From: Priestia aryabhattai | Lineage (GTDB): Bacteria; Bacillota; Bacilli; Bacillales; Bacillaceae_H | Assembly (NCBI RefSeq): GCF_023715685.1 | Contig: NZ_JAMBOQ010000001.1 | Coordinates: forward strand, 1,210,466 to 1,274,465 | Length of the DNA stretch: 64,000 nucleotides | Reading direction: 5' to 3' | Shown: positions 18,902 to 28,595 of the stretch, piece after piece | Position numbering within the stretch: position 1 is the stretch's first letter | Layout: the number at the start of each line of letters is the position of its first letter | Notes under the pieces: generated by a model | The model's input: the letters and a program-made list of their open reading frames with translations, nothing else | The model's database searches: none | What the model was told of the DNA's origin: nothing | Position numbers and translations under genes: made by a program

Positions 18902-19467
18902 AAATAGAACGTATCCTGCCTTTTGCCCGCACGTTGCTCACTAATGCTGTGGCCGAAGGAGATGTCGCGATTGATGCCACAGCAGGAAATGGACATGATA
19001 CATTGTTCTTAGCTAACTTAGTCGGAGATGCAGGTCATGTATATGGATTTGACATTCAACCCCAAGCAATTCAAGCAACTCACCAGAGACTGACAGAACA
19101 CCATGTAGAAAACCGAGTAACGCTTATCCAAAAAAGCCACAGCAATATAAGCATGCTTCCTCGTTCTATTAATGGACAAGTCACAGGCGCTATCTTTAAT
19201 TTAGGTTATTTGCCAGGTGGAGCTAAAGACATCGTCACCACTTCTGAAACAACAATCGCTGCCGTTGAACAGTTACTTGATTTGCTAGCATCTGAAGGAG
19301 TAATTGTGCTCGTTATTTATCATGGACACGATCAAGGGAAACAAGAAAGAGACGATTTACTAACGTATGTCCAAAATCTTGATCAAAAAGTCGTCCATGT
19401 TTTACAATATCGTTTCATGAATCAGCAAAACAATCCTCCGTTCATCATTGCTATTGAAAAAAGATAA
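18898..19467 (+). CDS. mnmM: SAM-dependent methyltransferase YtqB (MnmM)
   Basis: Class I Rossmann methyltransferase of 189 residues. SAM motif I is AIDATAGNGHDTLFLA (residues 22-37), motif II ends in YGFDIQPQAI, and the motif IV region reads FNLGYLPGG. B. subtilis YtqB was reported to convert nm5s2U to mnm5s2U in tRNA (name MnmM). The start codon overlaps the ytqA stop. The frame ends inside the bidirectional hairpin shared with ytpB. Confidence 0.88.
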   Translation: MKIERILPFARTLLTNAVAEGDVAIDATAGNGHDTLFLANLVGDAGHVYGFDIQPQAIQATHQRLTEHHVENRVTLIQKSHSNISMLPRSINGQVTGAIFNLGYLPGGAKDIVTTSETTIAAVEQLLDLLASEGVIVLVIYHGHDQGKQERDDLLTYVQNLDQKVVHVLQYRFMNQQNNPPFIIAIEKR

Positions 19468-19489
19468 GCCACGTACGGCTTATCTTTTT
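19458..19489. terminator. Bidirectional terminator spanning the ytqB and ytpB stops
   Basis: Stem AAAAAGATAAGCC / GGCTTATCTTTTT, loop ACGTAC. Both convergent stop codons fall inside it. Confidence 0.88.
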
Positions 19490-20538
19490 AACATTCGGTA
19501 CAAGCGTCCGTTGATATAGAAAAAGTAGCTGAGCGCTCCCCCCGCTTTTATTAATCTACGTGCATTCACATGAACATGTTTTTGTGCCCGCACCTTTTGA
19601 TCCGACAGATAAACGCCCAAGAGTCCTTTATAGATAAAGCAGTGAAAGTGATAATCCGGCAGTTTTTTAGCATATTCGTCCGCTTTTACGACAAAATGCA
19701 AAAAGCGATCCATCATTTGCTGATAGTGAGGATAATAAAAACAAAAGTTCAAATCTCCTCCTGCTTTATCTTCTTCTTGGTCAATTAAATAATCGAGTAA
19801 AATATGTAAGCCTTGAATATAAGGAAAATATCCCGTTTTTATTTTCTGCGTCATTTCTTCGGTCATCTCTTCTTGAAAGCTATAAGCGACCAAACAAAAA
19901 ATTCCTAACGTTGAACCAGAGCACGCTGAAAATTCATACCACTCCATTTCAGGAACACTGTGCCGGTGAGCATCGAACCAATTCTCTAATCGTGGAACTC
20001 TTTCCTTGATTTCAACATGCTTATGTATTTGCAAATCACAATAATAATTAGCTAGTTCTAATAAATGTGAAGAGACTATATGGTAATTACAAGCTTTTCG
20101 CAAGGACTGCTGACAAGTCTGGACAAGTCCGGCTAAGTATCCTCCGTCGTCTTTATCCGTTCGAAAACGATAGTAATCGCCAAGAGGTGCATGAGGAGTC
20201 AACGCATCTGGCATCGATTCATGTAAGGCTGCAAAATCTTTAGGATCGAGCGAATTGCTGCGGTCACATAAGTTATCTAAGTAATCGCTGATTGTTTGGT
20301 AGGCAACAATAAATTTTACGCATTCAATCATGTTTTCTTTCGCTAAAATCGATAGGATACCGCCTCCTTCACAATGAAAAGTTTTTGTATCGATACTTGC
20401 CAATGCTTGAGTACGTAATTCTTTATTAGGAATCTTTTTTGCCCGTTCGCGCCAATAATTAAGCTCATGATGAACGACAGGAAACACTTCTCGATAAATT
20501 TTTCTCATTAATGAAATAGGATGAGACGGAATCTTCAT
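19480..20538 (-). CDS. ytpB: Tetraprenyl-beta-curcumene synthase (YtpB)
   Basis: Large-terpene synthase of the DUF2600 family, 352 residues. In B. subtilis it cyclises all-E-tetraprenyl diphosphate to tetraprenyl-beta-curcumene, precursor of C35 sesquarterpenes. A possible metal-binding Asp-rich segment is DYLDNLCDR near residue 86; a second acidic segment, DYLIDQEEDKAGGD, lies near 250. GAGGTGA precedes the ATG at 20538. It is followed closely (31 bases apart) by ytpA on the same strand, so the two are probably one unit. Confidence 0.88.
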   Translation of the reverse strand: MKIPSHPISLMRKIYREVFPVVHHELNYWRERAKKIPNKELRTQALASIDTKTFHCEGGGILSILAKENMIECVKFIVAYQTISDYLDNLCDRSNSLDPKDFAALHESMPDALTPHAPLGDYYRFRTDKDDGGYLAGLVQTCQQSLRKACNYHIVSSHLLELANYYCDLQIHKHVEIKERVPRLENWFDAHRHSVPEMEWYEFSACSGSTLGIFCLVAYSFQEEMTEEMTQKIKTGYFPYIQGLHILLDYLIDQEEDKAGGDLNFCFYYPHYQQMMDRFLHFVVKADEYAKKLPDYHFHCFIYKGLLGVYLSDQKVRAQKHVHVNARRLIKAGGALSYFFYINGRLYRMLKR

Positions 20539-20569
20539 TTATTTTCACCTCAATTTCTTACGGCACTCA

Positions 20570-21346
20570 TTAAATGTGAAGATCAACAAAACTTTTCGCA
20601 TATGTAAAAACGTATTCTCTTTCAGGCTCATTAAAGATTTCATGATACAGCTGAGACCATTCTTTGTAGATTTTTTCACTTAGCTCTATTTCATCAAACC
20701 ACTGCCTAACAATCAACTTTTCAATAATTTTATCTTCTCCTGCCTGCATCACAAGAAGCGGGACATCAGGCAAACGATCGATATCTTTAAAAGCTAAGTT
20801 AACAGCTTGGATCAATTCTCGGTACCATCTTACAGAAACTTTTGTAACGTACAGTGAGTCGTTTTCATCTTCATCTCGAACTTCTTGGTTTCTTGTTGCT
20901 TTTTCAACAGTGAGACCCAAATCGAAAAGTTTGTTCGGCATGACTTTATTTAATCCTTTAGATAGCATATCTAAATAAGCCGGTACTTGCTCTTTTAATC
21001 CTAGACAAGGAGAGGAAAGAATCGCACCCCATATAGGGAGATTTTTTGTCTGCAGCGTACGAATAACCGCTAGTCCTCCCATACTGTGGCCTAACAGGAA
21101 AATAGGCAAATCATATTTTTGCGCTTCACGTACCCATTCTTCTACTTCATATACATATTCATCAAAGGATAGGATATGTCCTCTTCTTCTTGTTGTTAAG
21201 CCTTGGCCAGGAAGGTCTCCCATAATTACGTGCATTCCAACTGAACGCCACATCTCAATCAGCCAGCGATAGCGTCCGTGATGCTCCGCTGCTCCATGGA
21301 CCATGACAATAACGCCTTTTGGATTTACTGCTTCCCATTTATGCAT
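20570..21346 (-). CDS. ytpA: Alpha/beta hydrolase, lysophospholipase YtpA
   Basis: Serine hydrolase of 258 residues. The nucleophile elbow is GHSMGG (Ser near residue 98), the oxyanion-hole segment is VHGAAEHHGRY near 17-27 and the Asp is in the MQAGEDKII segment. B. subtilis YtpA is a phospholipase proposed to make the lysophospholipid antibiotic bacilysocin; monoglyceride lipase activity is also possible. AAGGAGT precedes the ATG at 21346. Upstream partner of ytpB. Confidence 0.87.
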   Translation of the reverse strand: MHKWEAVNPKGVIVMVHGAAEHHGRYRWLIEMWRSVGMHVIMGDLPGQGLTTRRRGHILSFDEYVYEVEEWVREAQKYDLPIFLLGHSMGGLAVIRTLQTKNLPIWGAILSSPCLGLKEQVPAYLDMLSKGLNKVMPNKLFDLGLTVEKATRNQEVRDEDENDSLYVTKVSVRWYRELIQAVNLAFKDIDRLPDVPLLVMQAGEDKIIEKLIVRQWFDEIELSEKIYKEWSQLYHEIFNEPEREYVFTYAKSFVDLHI

Positions 21347-21453
21347 TTGAGTTACTCCTTCTTCCTTTTTTTGTTTACCTGCTTAAAAAACCTTTGTACA
21401 CTTACATTAGAAGATTTACTACTTTTTTTCAACTAATAAAGGGAGATGATTTG

Positions 21454-21981
21454 ATGATTTATCCGTATAAAGAAAAAATGCCTACCATTGCACCCAGCTG
21501 CTTTATCGCAGATTATGTCACGATTACTGGAGATGTCACCATTGGTGAAGAAAGCAGCATTTGGTTTAACACTGTTATTAGAGGAGATGTTTCACCTACT
21601 ATTATCGGGAAACGAGTAAATATACAAGATCAATCAACACTCCATCAAAGCCCAAATGCTCCTTTGCTTATTGAAGATGATGTGACAGTAGGACATCAAG
21701 TCATTTTACATAGCTCCATCGTCCGCAAACGCGCGCTCATTGGCATGGGCTCTATTATTTTAGACGGCGCGGAAATTGGTGAAGGTGCTTTTATCGGTGC
21801 TGGAAGTTTAGTGCCTCCTGGTAAAAAAATACCGCCTAATACTCTCGCACTCGGCCGACCTGCTAAAGTGATCCGCGCTCTGACTGAAGAGGATTTAAAA
21901 GATATGCAGCGCATTCGTAAAGAATATGTAGAAAAAGGGCAGTATTATAAGTCTATTAAGAAATCTGATTCTTCATTATAA
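21454..21981 (+). CDS. ytoA: Gamma carbonic anhydrase family protein YtoA
   Basis: Left-handed beta-helix protein of 175 residues, built of hexapeptide repeats ([LIV]-G-x-x-x-x, e.g. VTIGEESSIW, VNIQDQSTLH, VTVGHQVILH). The three expected metal-binding histidines are in TLHQS, VGHQV and ILHSS. Carbonic anhydrase activity is plausible but unproven for many members. The start ATG 21454 follows GGGAGATGA; the longer frame from 21319 overlaps ytpA and is rejected. Divergent from ytpA; own terminator. Confidence 0.87.
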   Translation: MIYPYKEKMPTIAPSCFIADYVTITGDVTIGEESSIWFNTVIRGDVSPTIIGKRVNIQDQSTLHQSPNAPLLIEDDVTVGHQVILHSSIVRKRALIGMGSIILDGAEIGEGAFIGAGSLVPPGKKIPPNTLALGRPAKVIRALTEEDLKDMQRIRKEYVEKGQYYKSIKKSDSSL

Positions 21982-21989
21982 AGGAAACG

Positions 21990-22023
21990 TTCCCTCAGAA
22001 AGTCATACTGAGGGAATTTTTTT
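21990..22023 (+). terminator. Terminator after ytoA
   Basis: Stem TTCCCTCAG/CTGAGGGAA followed by TTTTTTT. Confidence 0.88.
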
Positions 22024-22172
22024 AGTATCTCCACAAACTCTCCAATCATGTTCTATTCTCCCCACAATTGTAAAGAAATTTCCATATTAATTTACATCGT
22101 TTTAGTACTGCCTCCACAATTAAAGATTAAACTGAATAATAAAGGCGTATTTATTGAAAAGGGAGCGACTCT

Positions 22173-22697
22173 ATGAAAACCAAGTTAATTCAGTATGTAT
22201 ACGATGCCGAATGCCGATTATTCAAAAGTGTAAACCAACATTTTGATCGAAAGCACTTAAATAGATTTTTACGTTTACTAACTCACGCCGGCGGAGCCAC
22301 GTTTACTATTGTGATAGCGTGCTTGCTGCTATTTCTGCACCCTTCATCCGTCGCTTACGCTTGTGCATTTTCTTTAGCCGTTAGTCATATTCCTGTCGCC
22401 ATTGCTAAAAAACTATATCCGAGACAACGACCTTATATTCAATTAAAACATACAAAAGTATTAGAAAATCCATTAAAAGATCATTCATTTCCATCTGGGC
22501 ATACAACAGCTATTTTTTCGTTGGTTACCCCTCTTATGATTGTTTATCCAGCCTTCGCTGCCGTTCTTTTGCCGCTTGCAGTAACGGTAGGAATTTCAAG
22601 AATTTATCTCGGTCTGCACTATCCGACGGATGTCATGGTAGGCCTGATACTGGGCATCTTTTCAGGTGCTGTTTCACTGAACATATTTTTAACATAA
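22173..22697 (+). CDS. PAP2-family membrane phosphatase
   Basis: Membrane-bound phosphatidic acid phosphatase-type enzyme, 174 residues, five or so hydrophobic segments. The three signature motifs are present: K-x6-RP as KKLYPRQRPY (near 88), PSGHT (near 112) and SRIYLGLHYPTD (near 148) with the catalytic His. Substrate may be undecaprenyl pyrophosphate or a lipid phosphate. AAAGGGAG precedes the ATG. The glycosyltransferase gene begins 18 bases after its stop, so the two probably form an operon acting on lipid-linked intermediates. Confidence 0.88.
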   Translation: MKTKLIQYVYDAECRLFKSVNQHFDRKHLNRFLRLLTHAGGATFTIVIACLLLFLHPSSVAYACAFSLAVSHIPVAIAKKLYPRQRPYIQLKHTKVLENPLKDHSFPSGHTTAIFSLVTPLMIVYPAFAAVLLPLAVTVGISRIYLGLHYPTDVMVGLILGIFSGAVSLNIFLT

Positions 22698-22715
22698 TTG
22701 ATAGGAGGAATACTA

Positions 22716-23861
22716 ATGAGAATTGCTTTATTTACGGATACATTTGCTCCGGAAGTTAACGGTGCTGCTAAAACACTTTATCAATTTACTCAGTATGTCA
22801 ATTCAAAGCAAATTCCCATCCAGGTATTTGCTCCTGAATTTGCTCATGACCGTTCATTTTCAACGTATGTTCACCGTTCGCCTAGCATGCCGTTTTTCCT
22901 TTATCCAAACAGCCGCTTTTCATTGCCAAACGTTCTAAAAATTAAAAAGCAGCTGCAGGAATTCAATCCTTCTCTTATTCATTTGGCCACTCCTTTTACA
23001 ATGGGGCTTTGCGGCTCCTATTATGGAAAAAGATTAGGTGTTCCTCTTGTCGGCTCTTATCATACCAATTTTGATGATTATTTATCTCACTATGAACTTG
23101 AGAAGATGCGTGTACCACTGCAAAAATATATGAAATGGTTTTATAAACCTGTGCAAAAAATATTCGCTCCCTCTGAAGTGACCAAACAGCAGCTAGAAGA
23201 ACAAGGGTTTCACAACGTAGCTATTTGGTCGCGAGGGGTAAATCACAAATTATTTCATCCCCACTATGACCGCTTTGATATTCGTATTAAATATAATATT
23301 AAAAAACCCTACATTTTAACGTATGTAGGAAGATTAGCTAAAGAAAAGAACGCTGATTTTTTACTGAAAATTGCACGATCTCTACCTGATCATATCCGCC
23401 ATCAAATTCACTGGGTTATTGTGGGAGACGGCCCTTTAAAGGAACAAATGCAGCAGCAAGCATCTGAGCATATGACATTTACAGGCTTTCTTGAAGGTAA
23501 GCAACTTGCTCATATCTATTCATCATCTGATTTGTTTGTTTTTCCTTCAGAAACAGAAACCTTCGGAAATGTTGTACTGGAGTCTCTTGCTTCTGGAACT
23601 CCTGTGGTGGCAGCAAATGCAGGAGGAGTTAAACAGATGGTTCAGCACGGGCGAAATGGCTACCTTTGCAAACCTCACTCCTTAGAAGAATTCGGTTCGG
23701 CTATTACAGGTTTACTCGATGATTTGCACCAGCGGCTTCACTTTGGCCATGCAGCGAGACACTATGCTCTTACTCAATCATGGGATGCCATTTTTCAGCA
23801 TTTGCTTTCAGAATATGAAGATGTCGTAGAAAAATCCGCTGAAGATATTCAATGGGCATAA
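22716..23861 (+). CDS. Glycosyltransferase family 4 protein
   Basis: GT-B fold retaining glycosyltransferase of 381 residues. The N-terminal half starts MRIALFTDTFAPEVNGAA, with the glycine loop typical of GT4. The C-terminal half has the nucleotide-sugar E-x7-E motif (ETETFGNVVLE near 280). It resembles alpha-mannosyltransferases and diacylglycerol glycosyltransferases of Gram-positive bacteria. Acceptor unknown; the PAP2 neighbour suggests a lipid. Start ATG 22716 follows TAGGAGG; the ATG at 22698 has no site. A terminator follows at once. Confidence 0.86.
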   Translation: MRIALFTDTFAPEVNGAAKTLYQFTQYVNSKQIPIQVFAPEFAHDRSFSTYVHRSPSMPFFLYPNSRFSLPNVLKIKKQLQEFNPSLIHLATPFTMGLCGSYYGKRLGVPLVGSYHTNFDDYLSHYELEKMRVPLQKYMKWFYKPVQKIFAPSEVTKQQLEEQGFHNVAIWSRGVNHKLFHPHYDRFDIRIKYNIKKPYILTYVGRLAKEKNADFLLKIARSLPDHIRHQIHWVIVGDGPLKEQMQQQASEHMTFTGFLEGKQLAHIYSSSDLFVFPSETETFGNVVLESLASGTPVVAANAGGVKQMVQHGRNGYLCKPHSLEEFGSAITGLLDDLHQRLHFGHAARHYALTQSWDAIFQHLLSEYEDVVEKSAEDIQWA

Positions 23862-23891
23862 AAAAAATCTCCGTTTTCACGGAGATTTTTT
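23862..23891. terminator. Bidirectional terminator between the glycosyltransferase and metK
   Basis: 12-bp stem AAAAAATCTCCG/CGGAGATTTTTT, loop TTTTCA. Confidence 0.9.
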
Positions 23892-23892
23892 A

Positions 23893-25095
23893 TTATTTAG
23901 CTAAAGCTTGAGTTTTTAATGTTTCAGCTTTGTCTGTGAACTCCCAAGGAAGCTCCACATCTGTACGACCAAAGTGACCGTAAGCTGCTGTTTGCTTATA
24001 AATCGGGCGACGTAAATCAAGCATTTTAATGATGCCTGCTGGACGTAGGTCAAAGTTTTTGCGTACTACATCTACTAGTACTTCTTCAGAAACTTTTCCT
24101 GTACCGAATGTATCAATTGAAATAGATACTGGTTGTGCAACACCAATTGCATATGCTAGTTGTACTTCACACTTATCAGCAAGATCAGCTGCTACAATGT
24201 TTTTCGCAACATAACGAGCTGCATAAGCTGCTGAACGGTCTACTTTTGTTGCGTCCTTACCAGAGAATGCACCGCCGCCGTGACGAGCATATCCGCCATA
24301 AGTATCAACGATAATTTTACGACCAGTTAAACCAGCATCTCCTTGAGGGCCGCCGATTACGAAACGTCCTGTTGGGTTAATGAAATACTTTGTATTTTCA
24401 TCAATTAACTCGTTTGGCACAACTGGATTAATAACATATTCTTTTAAGTTACGTTGAATTTGCTCTAACGTTACTTCTGGGTGATGCTGAGTTGAAATAA
24501 CAATTGTATCGATGCGAACAGGTTTGTTGTTTTCATCATATTCAACTGTTACTTGTGTTTTACCATCCGGGCGAAGGTAAGGAAGAATTTCTTCTTTACG
24601 TACTTCTGTTAGACGGCGAGCAAGTTTATGAGCTAATGAAATTGGAAGAGGCATTAATTCTTTTGTTTCGTTACATGCATAACCAAACATTAACCCTTGG
24701 TCTCCAGCTCCTATTGCTTCGATTTCTTCATCTGACATTTGACCTTCACGTGCTTCTAACGCTTGGTCTACACCAGCAGCGATATCAGCTGACTGCTCGT
24801 CGATAGATGTTAATACTGCACAAGTTTCAGCATCAAATCCGTATTTTGCACGAGTATAGCCAATTCCTTTAATTGTTTCACGAACTGTTTTAGGAATATC
24901 CACGTAAGTAGAAGTTGTAATTTCACCACTTACTAAAACTAAACCAGTTGTTACGCTTGTTTCACAAGCAACACGAGCATTTGGATCCTTTGCTAGGATA
25001 GCATCAAGAATTGAGTCAGAAATTTGGTCACAAATTTTATCGGGATGTCCCTCTGTAACAGATTCTGACGTGAACAGACGACGTTGTGTTGACAT
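23893..25095 (-). CDS. metK: S-adenosylmethionine synthetase
   Basis: Makes SAM from ATP and methionine. Motifs: [16 protein letters not shown] (residues 16-31), [12 protein letters not shown] (ATP site, near 128) and the phosphate loop [19 protein letters not shown] near 270. Length 400 residues, as expected. The ATG at 25095 follows AAGGAGG. A SAM riboswitch and terminator lie directly upstream, so the product represses its own synthesis. Its SAM supplies YtqA/YtqB and feeds the cycle in which LuxS (also in this window) works. Confidence 0.97.
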   Translation of the reverse strand: MSTQRRLFTSESVTEGHPDKICDQISDSILDAILAKDPNARVACETSVTTGLVLVSGEITTSTYVDIPKTVRETIKGIGYTRAKYGFDAETCAVLTSIDEQSADIAAGVDQALEAREGQMSDEEIEAIGAGDQGLMFGYACNETKELMPLPISLAHKLARRLTEVRKEEILPYLRPDGKTQVTVEYDENNKPVRIDTIVISTQHHPEVTLEQIQRNLKEYVINPVVPNELIDENTKYFINPTGRFVIGGPQGDAGLTGRKIIVDTYGGYARHGGGAFSGKDATKVDRSAAYAARYVAKNIVAADLADKCEVQLAYAIGVAQPVSISIDTFGTGKVSEEVLVDVVRKNFDLRPAGIIKMLDLRRPIYKQTAAYGHFGRTDVELPWEFTDKAETLKTQALAK

Positions 25096-25172
25096 CAGTT
25101 TTCCTCCTTATAAATACGATACATTGTGATACGGTACTCATTCCCTTATTTTCATTACACGTTAAAAAATAT

Positions 25173-25350
25173 AAAAAAACCTTTCCTTGTATCGAGGAAA
25201 GGTATCAAATTCTACATAAGCCTTTCACTCTTATCGATCAAGGTTGTGCCCTTGCATCAGGTTAGCACCTTATCGTCCACACAAAAAAATGACGATGGTT
25301 GCTGGGTTTCACAGGGCCTGTCCCTCCACCAGCTCGGGATAAGAGAGTAT
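25173..25350 (-). promoter_or_regulatory. SAM-I riboswitch (S-box) and terminator upstream of metK
   Basis: Minus-strand leader. P1 strands CTCTTAT (25339-25345) and ATAAGAG (25228-25234) enclose the S-box core, including GGTGGAGGGACAGGCCCTGT, GAAACCCAGCAACC and GGTGCTAA. The terminator ACCTTTCCT/AGGAAAGGT followed by seven Ts is at 25173-25203. SAM binding should favour termination. Confidence 0.95.
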
Positions 25351-25364
25351 CCGTTCAAGGACAT

Positions 25365-25394
25365 ATAATACATGAAAAAGCGCTTCACTGTCAA
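25365..25394 (-). promoter_or_regulatory. metK promoter (sigma-A type)
   Basis: On the minus strand TTGACA, an 18-base spacer and TATTAT. It places the start just before the S-box. Confidence 0.65.
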
Positions 25395-25650
25395 CAACAT
25401 TCAAATGGAAATCATCTCTTTACGTTTGAATCTGTTTTAATGTAACATACTCAAATTTCAAAATAGTACACCTTATTAAGAATGATCACTAAGTTTGGTT
25501 AACAAGACAGATCAAAAAGAGACTTTCACTTGAAATAACTTCACTTTTTTCGCTTCTAGCACATATATATGTGTCTAAAATAGGTATAACGTACATTTTT
25601 TTATAATACACAAACATTTTTAGTTAAATAGTATAGAATAATTAAATAAA

Positions 25651-25661
25651 TGTGTTATACT
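25651..25661 (+). promoter_or_regulatory. Probable CcpN operator over the pckA -10 region
   Basis: TGTGTTATACT matches the published CcpN consensus TRTGHYATAYW at all 11 positions (consensus from memory). It covers an extended -10 element (TG-T-TATACT) 59 bases upstream of the pckA start codon. In B. subtilis CcpN represses pckA and gapB on glycolytic carbon. A weaker reverse-strand copy may lie at 25583-25593. Confidence 0.6.
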
Positions 25662-25719
25662 AATTATAAATTTCAAACATTAATGAATAAATAATAGCTA
25701 AAAAAGGAAGGTAGTGCAC

Positions 25720-27309
25720 ATGAGTACTGTTGATATGTCTATCGAATTAAATGGTTTGCTTCAATTAAAAACAACAAAACACCAATTATCTGTTCCACAA
25801 CTTGTTGAAAAAATTCTAGCTCGACGCGAAGGAACGCTGACTTCTACAGGTGCTGTGTCAGTCGAAACCGGAAAATATACAGGTCGCTCTCCTTTGGATA
25901 AATTTATTGTAAGCGATGCTGTGTCTTCAAAAACGGTTGAATGGGGACCTGTCAATCAGCCAATTTCTGCTCAGCGATTCGATGCGCTATACAAAAAAGT
26001 CTTAACCCACTTAAAGAAGCAGGATGAACTTTTTGTTTTTAATGGATATGCTGGAGCTGATAAAAAGTATCAGTTACCAATTCAAGTAGTTAATGAATTT
26101 GCATGGCACAACCTATTCGCTCAGCAGTTATTCATTCGCCCTTCAGCTGAACAAAAAACAAATGATGATGTGAAGCCGTTTACAATTGTAGCAGCTCCAA
26201 CATTCAAAGCTGATCCTGAAACAGACGGGACGAATTCTGAAACCTTCATTATTCTTTCATTAGAGCGGCGCATTGTGCTAATTGGAGGAACTGAGTACGC
26301 TGGTGAAATGAAAAAATCTATTTTCTCAGTGATGAACTTCTTGCTTCCTCAAAACAATATTCTATCCATGCACTGTTCTGCTAACGTAGGAGAAGAAGGT
26401 GACGTTGCATTATTCTTTGGTTTATCTGGAACGGGTAAAACAACGCTTTCTGCTGATGCAAATCGTCGTTTAATCGGAGATGACGAGCACGGTTGGTCAA
26501 GCTCTGGTGTATTTAATATTGAAGGAGGCTGCTACGCGAAATGCATTCAGCTTTCTGAAGAAAAAGAACCGCAAATTTTTAATGCAATTCGCTTCGGCGC
26601 CGTACTGGAAAATGTAGTGTTAAATCAAAATACGAAAGTAGCAGATTACAATGATAATAGTTTAACAGAGAATACTCGTGCCGCTTATTCAATTGACTCT
26701 ATTGATAATACGGTATTGCCAAGCGTCGCTGGGCACCCTACAGCTATTGTCTTTTTAACTGCTGATGCCTTCGGCGTCTTGCCTCCAATCAGCAAGCTTA
26801 CAAAAGAACAAGCGATGTACCATTTTCTGAGCGGATATACTAGTAAGTTAGCTGGAACAGAACGCGGCGTAACATCGCCGCAGGCTACTTTCTCTACATG
26901 CTTTGGTGAGCCTTTCTTACCTCTTGCTCCAACAACTTATGCAGAAATGCTAGGAAAGAAAATCGATGAACATAATGTAAATGTCTACCTTGTAAACACT
27001 GGATGGACCGGCGGTGAATACGGTGTGGGTGAACGAATGAAGTTAAGTTACACTCGAGCTATGGTTCAAGCAGCTCTTGAAGGAGAACTAGCTAATACCG
27101 AAACAGTAACAGATGCTATTTTTGGTTTATCGATTCCAACTCATGTTCCGGGAGTTCCTGATGAAGTGCTTCAGCCTTCTAAAGCATGGAACGATGCAAC
27201 AGCTTATAACCAAAAAGCAACTGAGCTTGCCGCTAAATTCAAAGCTAATTTCAAGCGTTTTAATGATGTAGCATCTGACATTTCAACATTAGGCGGACCT
27301 AGAGTCTAA
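25720..27309 (+). CDS. pckA: Phosphoenolpyruvate carboxykinase (ATP)
   Basis: Converts oxaloacetate to PEP at the first step of gluconeogenesis. The kinase P-loop is [13 protein letters not shown] (near residue 234), with the metal-binding aspartates in the following GDDEHGW motif and the N-terminal [11 protein letters not shown] substrate segment. Length 529 residues, as for the Bacillus enzyme. The ATG at 25720 is 8 bases after AAGGAAGG; a GTG two codons earlier is too close. Divergent from metK across 600 bases of control sequence. Confidence 0.96.
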   Translation: MSTVDMSIELNGLLQLKTTKHQLSVPQLVEKILARREGTLTSTGAVSVETGKYTGRSPLDKFIVSDAVSSKTVEWGPVNQPISAQRFDALYKKVLTHLKKQDELFVFNGYAGADKKYQLPIQVVNEFAWHNLFAQQLFIRPSAEQKTNDDVKPFTIVAAPTFKADPETDGTNSETFIILSLERRIVLIGGTEYAGEMKKSIFSVMNFLLPQNNILSMHCSANVGEEGDVALFFGLSGTGKTTLSADANRRLIGDDEHGWSSSGVFNIEGGCYAKCIQLSEEKEPQIFNAIRFGAVLENVVLNQNTKVADYNDNSLTENTRAAYSIDSIDNTVLPSVAGHPTAIVFLTADAFGVLPPISKLTKEQAMYHFLSGYTSKLAGTERGVTSPQATFSTCFGEPFLPLAPTTYAEMLGKKIDEHNVNVYLVNTGWTGGEYGVGERMKLSYTRAMVQAALEGELANTETVTDAIFGLSIPTHVPGVPDEVLQPSKAWNDATAYNQKATELAAKFKANFKRFNDVASDISTLGGPRV

Positions 27310-27310
27310 T

Positions 27311-27345
27311 AAAAAACCGATCGTCTTATGGACGATCGGTTTTTT
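27311..27345. terminator. Bidirectional terminator between pckA and ytmB
   Basis: 15-bp stem AAAAAACCGATCGTC/GACGATCGGTTTTTT, loop TTATG. Confidence 0.92.
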
Positions 27346-27586
27346 AGTTAGTCGAATATAATTTTGTCAGTTCATATGTGACAATGGTTTTTTCCTGCTC
27401 CATTTCTACCTTACGCACAACAGCAGTTCCAATACATTCTCCATTTTTCGTTTTGTGAATGTTTAATGGAATATCTAACGGATACAAACGATATCCTTTT
27501 TTCTCAATTTGAAAAATGTTATCCGTTACACGTTTTTCGTTGCCTTTTGTCACAATCATTGTATTTAATTCTAGTGGCATCCCCAT
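27344..27586 (-). CDS. ytmB: YtmB family protein (DUF2584)
   Basis: 80-residue protein of unknown function, beginning MGMPLELNTMIVTKGNE and predicted mostly beta. The start is ATG 27586; GAGGAG is 10 bases upstream and lies inside the longer GTG frame (27604), which is therefore rejected. Family length is about 80. Next to ytmA on the same strand, order as in B. subtilis. Confidence 0.82.
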   Translation of the reverse strand: MGMPLELNTMIVTKGNEKRVTDNIFQIEKKGYRLYPLDIPLNIHKTKNGECIGTAVVRKVEMEQEKTIVTYELTKLYSTN

Positions 27587-27641
27587 TTTTTTCTCACTCC
27601 TCACTGTTATTCTACTTGTTTTTTCTATCGTAGCATATCTT

Positions 27642-28424
27642 TTATTGCGCTTTCATCCACTTTGTTAACTTCTTCACCGTTTCTCGATTTTCTTTTGGTG
27701 GAAAAGCATGTGGAAAGTTTTCAAAGTACCAGCTGGTAACTTTTTTATTGGACTCTTTTAGTTTGGATTCGAGCTGATAGGAATGATCAATCGACACGTT
27801 TTTATCTTCTAAACCATGAATGAGCAAGACCGGCGGCTCGACGAGATGAGCACGATGCAAAGGTGTCCTCCATTCGTATCTTTCAGGATATTTAGCAGGA
27901 GTTCCTCCAATCACCCGCTTCATCATTCTTCTTAAATCTTCCCTTTCTTCATATGTCAGCACCATATCCGTGACGCCTCCCCACAACACAAGAGAACGGC
28001 TGTCGTTTTTTTCAATTGCTGTGAGTAAAGCCATCACTCCCCCTCTTGAAAACCCAAAGATATGAATGCGGTCATGGTTAACGTTGGGCAGCTGCTTCAG
28101 TAAATCGTAAGCTGCAAAAGCATCGTAACGATCATCTCCTGCAAAATCTTCGTTTCCTTCTCCTCCTTGATTTCCCCTATAGAACGGAGCCATCACAATA
28201 AAACCTTGAGAAGCAAATTGAATGAGTCGAGCAGGACGAACGGTTCCTACGTTCTTAATACCTCCTCTTAAGTATAAAAAGCCGTCATACATCCCTTTTT
28301 CTTTTGGCTCTGCGAGCATTCCTTTAATCTTAAGCCCTTGACATGCATATGTAATCACCCACAGCGCCACGCGAGGGTTTGGTGATGGGAAACGCTGTTT
28401 ATGAAGAATTGTTCCATCTTTCAT
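27642..28424 (-). CDS. ytmA: Alpha/beta hydrolase of prolyl oligopeptidase type (YtmA)
   Basis: Serine hydrolase of 260 residues. The nucleophile is in GFSRGG (near 125), the Asp in HGLEDKNVS (near 211) and the His in FPHAFPP near the C-terminus, forming a complete S9-type triad. No propeller domain is present, so it is a stand-alone hydrolase or peptidase of unknown substrate. GGAGGAAAAAA precedes the ATG at 28424. It is upstream of ytmB and divergent from the ABC transporter genes. Confidence 0.84.
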   Translation of the reverse strand: MKDGTILHKQRFPSPNPRVALWVITYACQGLKIKGMLAEPKEKGMYDGFLYLRGGIKNVGTVRPARLIQFASQGFIVMAPFYRGNQGGEGNEDFAGDDRYDAFAAYDLLKQLPNVNHDRIHIFGFSRGGVMALLTAIEKNDSRSLVLWGGVTDMVLTYEEREDLRRMMKRVIGGTPAKYPERYEWRTPLHRAHLVEPPVLLIHGLEDKNVSIDHSYQLESKLKESNKKVTSWYFENFPHAFPPKENRETVKKLTKWMKAQ

Positions 28425-28595
28425 TTTTTTCCTCCATTCTTTATATAACTAGCCTGTTTTCTCCCGCTAAGGTGTACTTTCAATCGTTGACTAATACTTC
28501 TTTGATTTTCCACATGTTATATAGGCACTCACCTTCTTCTACTTTCTTACATACATTATCATAAAATATTTTATTCTTTTAAGGAGGTTTGCTTT

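Noticed and set aside
25374..25390. TGAAAAAGCGCTTCA in the metK promoter as a CcpA cre site
   Set aside because: The spacing of the two half sites is one base too long and the CG core is out of register with the cre consensus.
28440..28595. Search for a TPP or other riboswitch before the ytlA-type importer
   Set aside because: No conserved aptamer blocks and no terminator hairpin were found in this gap.
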